Shown here piece by piece: positions 52,324-61,376 of a stretch of DNA of 61,376 nucleotides. The first letter of the stretch is position 1. Each line of letters opens with the position of its first letter. Position numbers and translations under genes: made by a program. This DNA is from Bacillus salacetis. Lineage in GTDB: Bacteria > Bacillota > Bacilli > Bacillales > Bacillaceae_B. The DNA is taken from NCBI RefSeq assembly GCF_003581585.1, contig NZ_QXIR01000028.1, positions 1 through 61,376 on the forward strand, read 5' to 3'. The notes beneath the pieces were generated by a model. That model did no database searches. It was not told the DNA's origin and saw only the letters and a program-made list of their open reading frames with translations.

Positions 52324-53412
52324 TTATAATGCTTTTTCCAATTGTTTAGGCTTAGCAAAAATCATTCTGCCGGCCGAAGTCTGAAGAACACTTGTCACAA
52401 GGACTTCAATACTTTTGCCGATATAATTTCTGCCTTCTTCAACAACGATCATTGTGCCGTCGTCAAGGTATGCAATGCCCTGCTTCTGTTCTTTCCCATC
52501 CTTGATGACCTGGACACGCAATTCTTCCCCGGGAAGGACTACAGGTTTCACTGCATTTGCTAAATCATTGATATTCAGGACCTGCACACTTTGCAAATCG
52601 CAGACTTTATTTAAGTTGAAGTCGTTGGTCACGACAATTCCATTTGTAATCTTGGCCAGCTTCACGAGCTTGCTGTCGACTTCCTGGATCTCCTCGAAGT
52701 CCCCTTCATAGATCTGGACTTCAATCGGAAGTTCTTTTTGAATGCGGTTCAGTATGTCAAGTCCACGCCTGCCCCTGTTTCTCTTCAATACATCCGAGGA
52801 ATCGGCAATATGCTGGAGTTCTTCCAGAACAAATTGTGGAATGACGATGATGCCTTCAAGGAAACCGGTCTGGCAGATATCTGCTATGCGTCCATCGATG
52901 ATGACACTTGTATCAAGGATTTTAAGCGTCTTTTCAGGAGCTTCAACCTCATCTTCCGCACCTTTCTTTTTCGTTTTGTTGCCCATTGAGAAGAGGTTTA
53001 TCAGTTCATCCCTTTTCTTGAATCCCACCTGGAACCCAAGGTATCCAAGCAGCAGGGTCAGCAAGATTGGCACGACTGTATTGACAATCGGGATTTCCAT
53101 TGAATTAAAAGGGATTCCGAAGAGATAAGCGACGAATAACCCAAGAATTAAACCAAGGCTCCCAAACAGGATATCAGTCACTGGTGCTTTCACAAGTGAA
53201 TCTTCAAACCACTTCACAAAGTTTTCCACGTACTTAACTGCCCAGAAAGTTAATATATAAAAAATAATAGCTCCTAAGATTGCAGTTATATAAGGGTTGT
53301 TTAATAATGGTTCATCTGACAAATTGATTAATGTAAGCAAATCGGGAAGAAGAAAAATTCCTAATGTCCCCCCAAGTATAAGGAAACATGCTTGAACGAT
53401 TCTCTTTAACAT
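52324..53412 (-). CDS. yacL: Membrane-anchored PIN-TRAM domain protein YacL
   Basis: A predicted membrane-bound RNase of unknown target. About four membrane helices cover residues 5-130, a PIN domain starts near [12 protein letters not shown] (165-176) with acidic residues also in FVLEEL and TNDFNLNKV, and a TRAM-like RNA-binding domain ends the 362 residues. The order disA-yacL-ispD is the B. subtilis one. GAGGAGGTGAGG precedes the ATG. Confidence 0.93.
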   Translation of the reverse strand: MLKRIVQACFLILGGTLGIFLLPDLLTLINLSDEPLLNNPYITAILGAIIFYILTFWAVKYVENFVKWFEDSLVKAPVTDILFGSLGLILGLFVAYLFGIPFNSMEIPIVNTVVPILLTLLLGYLGFQVGFKKRDELINLFSMGNKTKKKGAEDEVEAPEKTLKILDTSVIIDGRIADICQTGFLEGIIVIPQFVLEELQHIADSSDVLKRNRGRRGLDILNRIQKELPIEVQIYEGDFEEIQEVDSKLVKLAKITNGIVVTNDFNLNKVCDLQSVQVLNINDLANAVKPVVLPGEELRVQVIKDGKEQKQGIAYLDDGTMIVVEEGRNYIGKSIEVLVTSVLQTSAGRMIFAKPKQLEKAL

Positions 53413-53493
53413 CCCCTCACCTCCTCCTACTCATTATAAACAAATTCCTATTTTTGAAACGTATAAAATCGCAATATTTTTTGAATGTAATCA

Positions 53494-53581
53494 AATTGAC
53501 ACGCTATTGATATATTAAAATAATAATAAGTGCTCTCATCCTTTTAAAAAAGGCTAACACTTAATTATAGGTGTGTCAATT
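53494..53581. repeat. Nested inverted repeat between disA and yacL
   Basis: Three concentric perfect pairs: AATTGACAC (53494-53502) with GTGTCAATT (53573-53581), AAGTG (53528-53532) with CACTT (53558-53562), and CCTTTT (53540-53545) with AAAAGG (53548-53553). The whole could fold as one long interrupted hairpin. No T-run follows. TTGACA occurs in both outer arms, but a fitting -10 exists only weakly on the plus strand. Confidence 0.6.
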
Positions 53582-53627
53582 TTAAAAATACATATTCTAA
53601 CACAACAGTATAAATATGACAAATTAC

Positions 53628-54701
53628 CTATAGCTGTCTGTCCGCAAATGTCTGCTCCCTTATGAGCTTTAAGCCTTGCTTGATTTTGCGGGCGCGGACT
53701 TCCCCGATTCCTTCGACATCATCCAATGCTTCTACATCCGCCTTCAGGATGTGCGGCAAAATCTCAAAGTTCGTCACAAGATTTTCAATGATGACGATCG
53801 GGAGCCTCGGAATTTTGTTCAGCACCCGGTAACCCCGCGGGCAGATCCCGTCATCCAAATGGATATATCCATTATATCCAAGCAGCTTAAGAAGGACGGT
53901 ATCATCCAGCACCTCCGAATGAACCAGCTCCTGGAATTTATGCAGGACATCAAATGGTTTGATGTCGCGGGCATGGGAGTAATCCCTTATGATCATCATG
54001 GCTTCCTCTTCAATGTCTGAGAGGAGTTCATTCATTTGAAGGCGTATGAGCCTTCCTTCTGTTCCAAGCTCACTCAAATAAGTGAGAAGTTCATTCTTGA
54101 TCCGAAGGACCATTTCAAACCGATGGAGGACCTGGAGCAAGTCGCTGTAGGTGACCAGCTCTTCGAATTCCAGGACAGAAAGATTTGAAATACTTTGATC
54201 AAGCACCACTTTATACTTTTCAAGGGTCTGGATGGCCTGGTTCGCTTTTGTAAGGATATTGGAGATATCCTTAAGGGCATACCTGAAGTTTCCTTGATAT
54301 AAGGTGATGACATTCCTTCTTTGGGAAATGGCGATCACCAGGCATTTTGTCTGTTTGGCCACACGTTCTGCAGTCCGGTGCCGCATGCCGGTTTCAGAAG
54401 AAGGTACGGTTGCATCGGGGGCCAGCTGCGCATTTGCCAGGATGATTTTAGTTCCGGAGTCGTTCAGGATGATGGCACCGTCCATTTTCGCCAGTTCATA
54501 AAGATAGCTGGGAGAAAACACACTGTTGATATGAAAGCCCCCATCCACAAGCGATTTCACTTTTTCATTGTAGCCAATGACGATAAGTCCCCCGGTTTTT
54601 GCTCTAAGTACATTGTCGATACCTTCCCGGAGCGGCGAGCCCGGGGCAACGAATTGCAGGATATCGGACATCGACTTATCCTGTACCTTCTTCTCACTCA
54701 T
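53628..54701 (-). CDS. disA: Diadenylate cyclase DisA (DNA integrity scanning protein)
   Basis: DisA makes c-di-AMP from two ATP and scans DNA for branched structures; binding lesions lowers its activity and delays sporulation. The 357-residue octameric enzyme has the DAC domain with DGA (74-76) and RHR (107-109), a helical linker, and a C-terminal helix-hairpin-helix ([19 protein letters not shown]). It follows radA by four bases, so they are cotranscribed. Confidence 0.97.
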   Translation of the reverse strand: MSEKKVQDKSMSDILQFVAPGSPLREGIDNVLRAKTGGLIVIGYNEKVKSLVDGGFHINSVFSPSYLYELAKMDGAIILNDSGTKIILANAQLAPDATVPSSETGMRHRTAERVAKQTKCLVIAISQRRNVITLYQGNFRYALKDISNILTKANQAIQTLEKYKVVLDQSISNLSVLEFEELVTYSDLLQVLHRFEMVLRIKNELLTYLSELGTEGRLIRLQMNELLSDIEEEAMMIIRDYSHARDIKPFDVLHKFQELVHSEVLDDTVLLKLLGYNGYIHLDDGICPRGYRVLNKIPRLPIVIIENLVTNFEILPHILKADVEALDDVEGIGEVRARKIKQGLKLIREQTFADRQL

Positions 54702-54705
54702 GTAA

Positions 54706-56082
54706 TTATCCTCCTAAAATTTGCTTCAGTGCTTCATTTATATTTTTCACACCGATAATTTCGATACCCTTCGGTGCTTTCCACCCGCCGATATTATTAG
54801 CAGGAATAATGACTCGTTTGAATCCCAGTTTGGCCGCTTCCTGCACCCGCTGCTCAATTCTTGACACCCTGCGGATTTCCCCTGTCAGCCCCACCTCGCC
54901 GATGATGCAGTCAAAGGGATCCGAGGACTGGTCCCTGAAGCTGGAAGCTATTGAAGCTGCTACCGCAAGATCGATAGCCGGTTCGTCCAGCTTCACTCCG
55001 CCGGCTACTTTCAGGTATGCATCCTGATGCTGAAGCAGGAAGCCGGCTCTTTTCTCAAGAACAGCCATGATCAGGGAGACCCTGCTGTGGTCAATCCCCG
55101 TTGCCATCCTCCTTGGATTATTGAAGCTGGTCGGAGTGACAAGCGCCTGGATCTCCACAAGTACCGGCCTGGTTCCTTCCATTGATGCAACTACAGTGGA
55201 ACCGGCAGCTCCCTGCGACCTTTCTTCAAGGAATATCTCTGAAGGATTTTCCACTTCTTCAAGACCAAGTTCCTTCATTTCAAAGATTCCCATTTCATTC
55301 GTCGAACCAAACCGGTTTTTTACCGCTCTGAGGATTCTGTATGCATGATGTCTTTCACCTTCAAAGTAAAGGACTGTATCAACCATATGTTCCAGCAGCC
55401 TCGGCCCTGCAATGGAACCCTCTTTTGTAACATGCCCGACTATGAAAATCGCAATTCCTTTTGTTTTGGCAATCCGCATTAACTCTGCCGTACATTCACG
55501 AACCTGCGAAACGCTCCCCGGGGCAGAGGTCACTTCGGGATGGAAGATCGTCTGGATGGAATCAACAATCACAAATTCAGGCGACAATTCCTCGATCGTT
55601 CCATGTATTGCTTCCAAATTGGTTTCCGCATATATATAAAGATCGTCTGCCTTGATTTTCAAACGGTCCGCCCTGAGCTTAGTCTGTTTAATGGATTCCT
55701 CACCGGATATATATAGAACTTTGTGTTTACCCTCTGCCAATTGAGATGAAACCTGCAGCAGCAAAGTCGATTTTCCGATACCAGGATCTCCCCCGATCAG
55801 GACAAGGGAACCTGGAACCACGCCGCCGCCAAGCACCCTGTTCAACTCCCGTGAATCAGTCTCCACTCTTGGTTCCTGCCTTGTTTCAATCGAAATAAGT
55901 TTTTCTGCTTTGGAAGGCCCTTCCTGTATTGAATGCTTAAATGCGCCCCTTGGCTGTTTTCCGGTGATTTCGACTTCTTCCACCATCTTATTCCACTCTG
56001 AGCAGCCGGGGCATCTGCCCATCCATTTTGCTGATTCATACCCACATGACTGACACATAAATTTTGTTTTCTTTTTAGCCAA
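54706..56082 (-). CDS. radA: DNA repair protein RadA (branch migration helicase)
   Basis: RadA is a RecA-like DnaB-type motor that helps strand exchange. A four-cysteine zinc finger (C10, C13, C24, C27) is followed by Walker [11 protein letters not shown] (97-106), the RadA signature [13 protein letters not shown], and a C-terminal Lon-like domain. The start is TTG at 56080-56082 with GAGAGGT upstream. 458 residues as in B. subtilis. Confidence 0.97.
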   Translation of the reverse strand: MAKKKTKFMCQSCGYESAKWMGRCPGCSEWNKMVEEVEITGKQPRGAFKHSIQEGPSKAEKLISIETRQEPRVETDSRELNRVLGGGVVPGSLVLIGGDPGIGKSTLLLQVSSQLAEGKHKVLYISGEESIKQTKLRADRLKIKADDLYIYAETNLEAIHGTIEELSPEFVIVDSIQTIFHPEVTSAPGSVSQVRECTAELMRIAKTKGIAIFIVGHVTKEGSIAGPRLLEHMVDTVLYFEGERHHAYRILRAVKNRFGSTNEMGIFEMKELGLEEVENPSEIFLEERSQGAAGSTVVASMEGTRPVLVEIQALVTPTSFNNPRRMATGIDHSRVSLIMAVLEKRAGFLLQHQDAYLKVAGGVKLDEPAIDLAVAASIASSFRDQSSDPFDCIIGEVGLTGEIRRVSRIEQRVQEAAKLGFKRVIIPANNIGGWKAPKGIEIIGVKNINEALKQILGG

Positions 56083-56317
56083 CTTTATTACCTCTCTCTT
56101 TTATATCTATGTAAAATATTTTATTGAAATACTTCTGTAGGGAAACGTTTGGAACTCTATTATAGAATGAGGGCAAATTCGGGGGAAGTAAAAAGCAGTA
56201 AGGCTTGAATACCAATGATTTATCAGTAGCGAAAGGAGAATGTAGCAGATTGCTACACATTTATGCCTGCCTGTACAACAACATGTAAAAAGCAAAAAGG
56301 CAAAGCAGGAACAGCTG
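56083..56317. other. Leader region of radA
   Basis: Non-coding. A perfect inverted repeat TGTAGCA-GAT-TGCTACA lies at 56241-56257. On the minus strand TATAAT occurs at about 56156-56161 and TTCAAT with TATAAA (17 bp spacer) near 56096-56124, but neither is a strong promoter, so radA's start site remains open. Confidence 0.4.
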
Positions 56318-56368
56318 CAGCCTTGAGGGAAGACCCCGCTCTGACAGCGGAGTTTCCTGGCAAGGCTG
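56318..56368 (-). terminator. Long hairpin after clpC, probable terminator
   Basis: CAGCCTTG (56318-56325) pairs with CAAGGCTG (56361-56368), and CCGCT (56336-56340) with AGCGG (56346-56350) inside. T-rich DNA (CTTTTTGCTTTTT) starts about 20 bases beyond it on the minus strand. It lies 33 bp past the clpC stop. Confidence 0.6.
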
Positions 56369-56400
56369 ACTTGGGCTGCTCTTGATTGCTTTATCTTTTC

Positions 56401-58842
56401 TTAGGAAGATGTATTGCTCGTTTCTTTCATTTTAACTGTGAATTCATTATCCTCTACATCGATCAGTACTTGCTGGCCAGTAAGGACAGTACCTTTCAGA
56501 AGTTCTTCCGATAACCGGTCCTCGATATGTTTCTGGATTGCCCGGCGCAGCGGACGCGCCCCGTATTCAGGGTCGAAGCCTTCATCTGCAATCTTCTCCT
56601 TGGCGGCATCTGTAAGGGCAAGTGAGATATCCTGTTCTTTCAATCTATTCGTCAATTGATCGGACATCAACGTCACGATTTCTTTCAAATGTTCCTTTTC
56701 AAGAGAATGGAAGACGATGATCTCATCGATACGGTTCAGGAATTCCGGTCTGAAGGCCCTCTTCAGCTCCTCCATCACTTTCCCTTTCATATCTTTGTAA
56801 TCCTGCTCACCATCCTGGATGTTGAACCCGACATATTTATTTTTCTTCAGGGACTCTGCTCCGACATTGGATGTCATGATCAAGACCGTATTCCTGAAGT
56901 CGACTGTACGTCCTTTGCTGTCAGTCAGACGGCCGTCTTCCAGCACTTGAAGAAGGATATTGAACACATCTGGATGCGCTTTTTCAATCTCATCAAGCAG
57001 GATGACCGAGTATGGCTTGCGGCGTACCTTTTCGGTAAGCTGTCCGCCTTCCTCATATCCTACATAGCCTGGAGGTGAACCGACAAGGCGGGAAGTCGAA
57101 TGCTTTTCCATGTACTCGGACATATCAATCCGGATCATCGATTCCTCATCGCCGAACATGGATTCTGCCAGGGCTCTGGCCAATTCCGTCTTACCGACAC
57201 CTGTAGGCCCAAGGAAAACGAAAGAACCAATCGGTCTCTTCGGATCTTTCAAGCCTGCTCTCGCTCTTCTTACAGCTTTCGATACAGCTTTAACTGCTTC
57301 ATCCTGGCCAATCACACGGGAGTGGAGGATTTCTTCAAGCTTGAGGAGCTTATCCGTTTCTGTCTGTGCAAGCTTGCTGACAGGTATCCCGGTCCAGCTG
57401 GATACAACCTTGGCAATATCCTCGACTGTGACTTCAGTATTTTCCTGCCCCTGCTTCTCTTTCCAGGATTTCTTTGTATCTTCAAGCTCTTCTCTTAAAC
57501 GCTGTTCTGTATCCCGCAAGGAAGCCGCTTTTTCGAATTCCTGGCTTTGGACTGCAGCATCTTTCTCTTTTCTGATCTCTTCAAGCTTCACTTCAAGCTC
57601 CTTGAGATTAGGAGGAGTTGTATATGAACGCAATCTTACCTTCGACCCGGACTCATCAATGAGATCAATCGCCTTATCCGGAAGGAAACGGTCTGAAATA
57701 TAACGGTCTGAAAGCTTGACGGCTGCCTCGATTGCCTCATCTGTGATGGATACTCGATGGTGGGCTTCATAACGGTCACGCAAACCTTTCAGGATCTGTA
57801 CGGACTCTTCGGCAGTCGGCTCATCCACTTGGATTGGCTGGAACCTTCTTTCCAATGCCGCATCTTTTTCGATATATTTTCGGTATTCATCAAGGGTCGT
57901 CGCACCGATACATTGCAATTCTCCTCGGGCTAATGATGGTTTGAGGATATTCGATGCATCGATGGCACCTTCCGCTCCCCCTGCTCCGATCAATGTATGA
58001 AGTTCATCGATGAAAAGTATGATATTACCCGCCTGGCGGATTTCATCCATGACCTTTTTGAGGCGGTCTTCAAATTCACCGCGGTATTTAGTACCGGCAA
58101 CAACTGTACCCATATCCAGTGTCATGACGCGTTTGTCCCGAAGGATTTCAGGTACTTCGTTATTGACGATCTGCTGGGCAAGGCCTTCAGCTATCGCAGT
58201 TTTACCTACACCTGGTTCACCGATCAATACCGGATTATTCTTTGTTCTTCTGCTGAGAACCTCGATGACGCGCTGAATCTCTTTGCTTCTTCCGATGACA
58301 GGATCAAGGCTGTCTTCCCTTGCAATGGCTGTCAAATCTCTTGCCAGGCTGTCAAGCGTCGGCGTGTTGGCATTGGTGCTTGTTCCGCCCTGGTGGCCGT
58401 TCGATTCATTGCTTCCAAGCAGCTGAAGCACCTGCTGTCTGGCTTTATTCAAGCTCACCCCGAGATTGTTCAATACACGGGCAGCAACGCCTTCTCCTTC
58501 TCTGATCAGTCCAAGAAGGATATGCTCAGTCCCTACATAGGAATGACCTAGTTTTCTGGCTTCATCCATGGACAGTTCAATAACCTTCTTTGCTCTTGGT
58601 GTGTAGTGGATCGTCTGGGAGCTCTCCTTGCCTTTCCCGATCAGGCTCTCCACTTCTTTCTGGATTTTTTCCGGGCTCAGCCCCAAGGCTGTCAATCCTT
58701 TTGCAGCAATGCCCTCACCTTCACGGACCAGTCCCAGCAGTATGTGTTCTGTTCCGATGTTGCTGTGGGATAAACGGATTGCCTCTTCCTGTGCCAAAGC
58801 CAATACCTTCTGGGCTCTTTCTGTAAATCTGCCAAACATCAT
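56401..58842 (-). CDS. clpC: ATP-dependent unfoldase ClpC
   Basis: ClpC unfolds proteins for ClpP, with McsB or MecA as adaptors that can mark or deliver substrates. The 813 residues hold the N domain repeats ([16 protein letters not shown] onward and the second copy near 80-145), AAA module 1 (Walker A GEPGVGKT near 207), the middle domain (about 415-480) and AAA module 2 (GPTGVGKT near 548). It follows mcsB by 12 bp. Confidence 0.97.
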   Translation of the reverse strand: MMFGRFTERAQKVLALAQEEAIRLSHSNIGTEHILLGLVREGEGIAAKGLTALGLSPEKIQKEVESLIGKGKESSQTIHYTPRAKKVIELSMDEARKLGHSYVGTEHILLGLIREGEGVAARVLNNLGVSLNKARQQVLQLLGSNESNGHQGGTSTNANTPTLDSLARDLTAIAREDSLDPVIGRSKEIQRVIEVLSRRTKNNPVLIGEPGVGKTAIAEGLAQQIVNNEVPEILRDKRVMTLDMGTVVAGTKYRGEFEDRLKKVMDEIRQAGNIILFIDELHTLIGAGGAEGAIDASNILKPSLARGELQCIGATTLDEYRKYIEKDAALERRFQPIQVDEPTAEESVQILKGLRDRYEAHHRVSITDEAIEAAVKLSDRYISDRFLPDKAIDLIDESGSKVRLRSYTTPPNLKELEVKLEEIRKEKDAAVQSQEFEKAASLRDTEQRLREELEDTKKSWKEKQGQENTEVTVEDIAKVVSSWTGIPVSKLAQTETDKLLKLEEILHSRVIGQDEAVKAVSKAVRRARAGLKDPKRPIGSFVFLGPTGVGKTELARALAESMFGDEESMIRIDMSEYMEKHSTSRLVGSPPGYVGYEEGGQLTEKVRRKPYSVILLDEIEKAHPDVFNILLQVLEDGRLTDSKGRTVDFRNTVLIMTSNVGAESLKKNKYVGFNIQDGEQDYKDMKGKVMEELKRAFRPEFLNRIDEIIVFHSLEKEHLKEIVTLMSDQLTNRLKEQDISLALTDAAKEKIADEGFDPEYGARPLRRAIQKHIEDRLSEELLKGTVLTGQQVLIDVEDNEFTVKMKETSNTSS

Positions 58843-58854
58843 ATTCGTCTCCTC

Positions 58855-59925
58855 CTAACTGCTTCTATTCTCAAGTTTAAGTCGTTCCCGAATAAATGCC
58901 GCTCTTCTTATGTCCCTTTCGTCAGGGTGGAGCGGTCCTCCTGAATATTGCTGTAAAAACCCTGGCTGGGTAAGAATCATTAATTCATTTAAAATATTGC
59001 GGGATATATTCTCTATATACCCCAAATCAATCCCCAATCTCACATCCGACAAACATTTAGCTGCCTCTTTCGACTCAATTACCCTGCAGTTCTCCAAAAC
59101 ACCAAGGGAACGGAACACTCTATCTTCTAATTGTATGTTTGAAGTTTTCACTAATGCTTCCCTGGCTGATTGTTCTTGAGCAATAATCTGCTTCACGACC
59201 CCGTTCAGGTCCTCCACGATGTCTTCCTCCGACTTCCCGAGGGTGATCTGATTGGAAATTTGAAAGATATTACCTAATGCTTCGCTGCCTTCACCGTAAA
59301 TCCCTCTAACCACAAGCCCTAATTGGTTGATGGCAGGAATGATCCGGTTCATCTGCTGGGTAATGATAAGCGCAGGGAGGTGCATCATGACAGATGCCCT
59401 CATCCCCGTGCCGACATTGGTCGGGCAGGAAGTAAGATAACCGTTTTTTTCATGGAAAGCGAAATCAAGCTTGCTTTCCAGCCAGTCATCGATATCATCC
59501 GCTTTCTCCAAAGCTTCATGCAGCTGCAATCCAGGGAATAGGCACTGGATGCGTATATGATCTTCTTCATTCACCATGATGCTGATATCCTCTTTTTCAG
59601 AAAGAGCAACAGCTCCATAGCCTGACTCATCCGTGAGGTTCGGACTGACCAGATGCTTTTCCATCAGGACCCGCTTTTGGAGCGGCTGCATTTCTGACAT
59701 CTTTAAGAACTCCAGATTTCCATGCTCCCCTGCCTCATCCCCAATACAACCCTCGACCTTTTCAAGGATCATATTCGCTTCCTCCGGTGAAAAGAGAGTT
59801 GGAAACAGGTATTGATTCAAATTGCGCGCAAGACGGATCCGGGTGCTTAACACGATGTCCGAGTTAGGTCCATCCTCGCTCATCCAAGAGCTTGAAGCCT
59901 GGCTTAAAAATCTCTCCAATGACAT
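58855..59925 (-). CDS. mcsB: Protein arginine kinase McsB
   Basis: McsB phosphorylates arginines on CtsR and on misfolded proteins, marking them for ClpCP. It is an ATP:guanido phosphotransferase homologue with STRIRLARN near residues 27-35, the active-site loop region ([19 protein letters not shown]), and a [14 protein letters not shown]-terminal dimer region; 356 residues. Its ATG overlaps the mcsA stop as TAATG. Confidence 0.96.
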   Translation of the reverse strand: MSLERFLSQASSSWMSEDGPNSDIVLSTRIRLARNLNQYLFPTLFSPEEANMILEKVEGCIGDEAGEHGNLEFLKMSEMQPLQKRVLMEKHLVSPNLTDESGYGAVALSEKEDISIMVNEEDHIRIQCLFPGLQLHEALEKADDIDDWLESKLDFAFHEKNGYLTSCPTNVGTGMRASVMMHLPALIITQQMNRIIPAINQLGLVVRGIYGEGSEALGNIFQISNQITLGKSEEDIVEDLNGVVKQIIAQEQSAREALVKTSNIQLEDRVFRSLGVLENCRVIESKEAAKCLSDVRLGIDLGYIENISRNILNELMILTQPGFLQQYSGGPLHPDERDIRRAAFIRERLKLENRSS

Positions 59926-60467
59926 TACCGGCCGCCTCCCTCTTGTTGGATTTCCTTTTCAAGGGAGCGGATTTCATCTCTCACTCCTGCTGCTTGTTCA
60001 AATTCTTCATCTTGGATCAGCTGCTGCAGCTGCCCTCTTAAGCCTGTAAGCTTTTTCTTTAAATGGATCGTACCGCCCATCCGCTGAGGAACTTTTCCAT
60101 GATGCTCCACATTTCCGCTGTGGACCCTCCTGAGAATCGGTGTCAACTCATCTTTAAATGTTTCATAACAATTTGCACAGCCAAACCTTCCGACATTTAT
60201 AAACTGTTGAAATGTCATCTTACATTTCTCACATTGCAGAGCTTCCTGCCGGTGCACCTGTTCCTCCTGCTGTTTCATGGCAGGACTCAGATTCAAAAGG
60301 CCGGAAAGAAGACTGTTGACAGAAAAGGAAGGAGAGCCGTCAAACATGAACATTTCCCCTTTTTCCTTAGCACATCTTTCACACAAATGGACTTCCGTCT
60401 TTTCCCCGTTGACTATCTTTGTAAAATGGAGAGTGGCAGGCCTTTCATTACACTCCTGGCAAATCAA
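59925..60467 (-). CDS. mcsA: McsA, zinc-binding activator of McsB
   Basis: McsA activates the McsB kinase and modulates CtsR. Two zinc modules are visible, C3-x2-C6 with C29-x2-C32, and CEKC with CANC near 77-98. A C-terminal UVR domain (about 138-173: [20 protein letters not shown]) ends the 180 residues. The start is TTG at 60465-60467, five bases after GGAGGGGTGAG. It lies 15 bp after ctsR. Confidence 0.95.
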   Translation of the reverse strand: MICQECNERPATLHFTKIVNGEKTEVHLCERCAKEKGEMFMFDGSPSFSVNSLLSGLLNLSPAMKQQEEQVHRQEALQCEKCKMTFQQFINVGRFGCANCYETFKDELTPILRRVHSGNVEHHGKVPQRMGGTIHLKKKLTGLRGQLQQLIQDEEFEQAAGVRDEIRSLEKEIQQEGGGR

Positions 60468-60482
60468 TTCAACTCACCCCTC

Positions 60483-60944
60483 CTATTTATATTTTAATGT
60501 AATCAGCATCGCTTTCAGCATCCTTGCCCTCAATTCATCTCTATCGGGCAAATCGATATAAAGCACCGAGCGATCCATGACACTTATCATTATCTTCGCT
60601 TCCCTTAACGAAATTACCTCTTCTTCAACCAATCTATATACAAGATCTTCTGCTGTACTCTGTGAAACCCTGGTATCCACCAGCGCTATCAACTGGTCAA
60701 CAAGATGCGCGTGATCAAGGGATTGCACCTTCATGATACGGATATATCCCCCTCCGCCCCTCTTGCTTTCTACCATATAACCTCTTTCAATCGTAAATCT
60801 TGTATTGATCACATAGTTGATCTGGGAGGGAACACACTGAAACTTGTCAGCAATCTCGCTGCGCTTTATCTCGACAATCTCATTGCCGCTTGACTCAAAA
60901 ACCTTCTTAAGATAGTTTTCTATGATATCGGAAATATTCCTCAT
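60483..60944 (-). CDS. ctsR: Transcriptional repressor CtsR
   Basis: CtsR represses clp genes until heat or protein stress inactivates it. The 153-residue protein has an N-terminal winged helix-turn-helix with the glycine-rich heat-sensing wing RGGGGYIRI (62-70) and a C-terminal helical dimer domain. GAGGAGG precedes the ATG. Its own promoter carries a CtsR box, so the operon ctsR-mcsA-mcsB-clpC is autoregulated. Confidence 0.97.
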   Translation of the reverse strand: MRNISDIIENYLKKVFESSGNEIVEIKRSEIADKFQCVPSQINYVINTRFTIERGYMVESKRGGGGYIRIMKVQSLDHAHLVDQLIALVDTRVSQSTAEDLVYRLVEEEVISLREAKIMISVMDRSVLYIDLPDRDELRARMLKAMLITLKYK

Positions 60945-60959
60945 CAGGCCTCCTCCTCT

Positions 60960-60982
60960 TTTGACTTTGACTATATTTGACT
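60960..60982 (-). promoter_or_regulatory. CtsR operator
   Basis: On the minus strand the heptads AGTCAAA, (TAT) AGTCAAA and GTCAAA follow in tandem, matching the known CtsR box of directly repeated GTCAAA. It starts three bases after the -10 and so covers the transcription start. Confidence 0.93.
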
Positions 60983-60985
60983 AAG

Positions 60986-61015
60986 ATTATACACCAGAAC
61001 AACTTGTCAATGCAA
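60986..61015 (-). promoter_or_regulatory. Sigma-A promoter of ctsR-mcsA-mcsB-clpC
   Basis: A perfect -10 TATAAT (60986-60991) and -35 TTGCAT (61010-61015), spacer 18 bp. A TTGACA at 61004-61009 is only 12-13 bp from the -10 and is less likely to be the -35. Confidence 0.7.
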
Positions 61016-61130
61016 TTCATTAATCTGCCTTAAAAGTTTTCCCAGGTGCAGGGGTCCCTTAAACATATGAATTTAGTTTTGTTGGAAAAATAATGAAAAG
61101 GGTTTTAGTTAAAAATAATTTAATTTTCAT

Positions 61131-61255
61131 GTGATGCACCGAATCGGAATGGTTATGCATCAAATTCAGCCAGTTTTGCATCTAAAATAAAAGTTATGCA
61201 TCAACCCAGATGCTTCACCTTCAAAATTCGCAGTTATACTTCAATTCGATTTTTC
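61131..61255. repeat. Iterated 20-21 bp repeat, about six units
   Basis: Units of the form GTTATGCATCAA plus about nine AT-rich bases begin at 61131, 61152, 61173, 61193, about 61213 and 61233, so the spacing is close to two helical turns. GTTATGCATCAA occurs exactly twice; the other units differ by a few bases. It lies 120-240 bp upstream of the ctsR promoter. Confidence 0.55.
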
Positions 61256-61344
61256 GGCAATTTCCTTTTCGGTTACTATTTTTGATTTAGACATTTAAAA
61301 TGAGTAAATCCCTCTCGCTTGCGGCAATCCTTATTTTTTTATAC

Positions 61345-61373
61345 AAAAAAGAGCACCCCTTCGGGTACTCTTT
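61345..61373 (-). terminator. Terminator of the unit upstream of ctsR
   Basis: AAAGAG-C-ACCC (61348-61358) pairs with GGGT-A-CTCTTT (61363-61373) around CTTC; on the minus strand TTTTTT follows. The gene it ends is outside the window, possibly an rRNA or tRNA operon. Confidence 0.85.
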
Positions 61374-61376
61374 CAT

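Larger units (their letters stand above)
61021..61376. other. Interval upstream of ctsR
   Basis: No gene. It holds AT-rich DNA, an iterated repeat (61131-61255) and a terminator at the edge of the window. In B. subtilis rRNA/tRNA genes lie upstream of ctsR, which the terminator would fit. Confidence 0.6.

Overview
This window is a core chromosomal segment of a Bacillaceae bacterium (Bacillus-like, endospore-forming). Sporulation and germination genes (pdaB, kbaA, gerD, cwlD, sigH), the CtsR/McsA/McsB/ClpC stress operon, disA, rae1 and the gene order all point there. The order matches, in reverse, the conserved ctsR-to-pdaB segment known from Bacillus subtilis. Nearly every gene is on the minus strand, so transcription runs from high to low coordinates; only pdaB and gerD are on the plus strand, as in B. 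subtilis. The species cannot be named from this evidence.

Layout from high to low coordinate. 61.4-56.4 kb: a terminator of an unseen upstream unit, a short iterated repeat, then the CtsR-controlled operon ctsR-mcsA-mcsB-clpC. 56.1-51.0 kb: radA, disA, yacL, ispD, ispF. 50.6-46.0 kb: gltX, a cysteine T-box, cysE-cysS-mrnC-rlmB. 45.2-43.4 kb: rae1, sigH, rpmG, secE. 43.2-39.3 kb: nusG, rplK-rplA, an L10 leader with rplJ-rplL, and a methyltransferase gene. 39.1-27.0 kb: rpoB-rpoC, then ybxF-rpsL-rpsG-fusA-tufA. 25.9-10.9 kb: the S10-spc-alpha ribosomal superoperon from rpsJ to rplQ, including secY, adk, map, infA and rpoA. 10.0-5.7 kb: ecfA1-ecfA2-ecfT-truA and rplM-rpsI with an L13 leader. 5.3-0.1 kb: ybaK-cwlD, salA, gerD, kbaA, pdaB and a short conserved ORF. 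At the extreme left a near-consensus promoter, typical of an rRNA operon, points out of the window.

The genes are mostly translation and transcription machinery: about 30 ribosomal proteins, three RNA polymerase subunits, NusG, EF-G, EF-Tu, IF-1, two aminoacyl-tRNA synthetases and rRNA/tRNA-modifying enzymes. Protein export (SecY, SecE), stress proteolysis and spore functions are added. Six genes are not in the supplied ORF list with their true start or at all; rpmG, secE and rpmJ were read directly from the DNA.

I see no new multi-gene system, mobile element with a transposase, prophage, CRISPR array or defence locus. What is unusual is non-coding. A dispersed intergenic element occurs in four places, and the two arms of a copy resemble each other more than they resemble other copies. 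Degenerate tandem repeats fill positions where B. subtilis carries ybaC and ybaJ. A structured RNA candidate follows rplQ, a nested inverted repeat lies between disA and yacL, and nusG has an oddly placed ribosome binding site.
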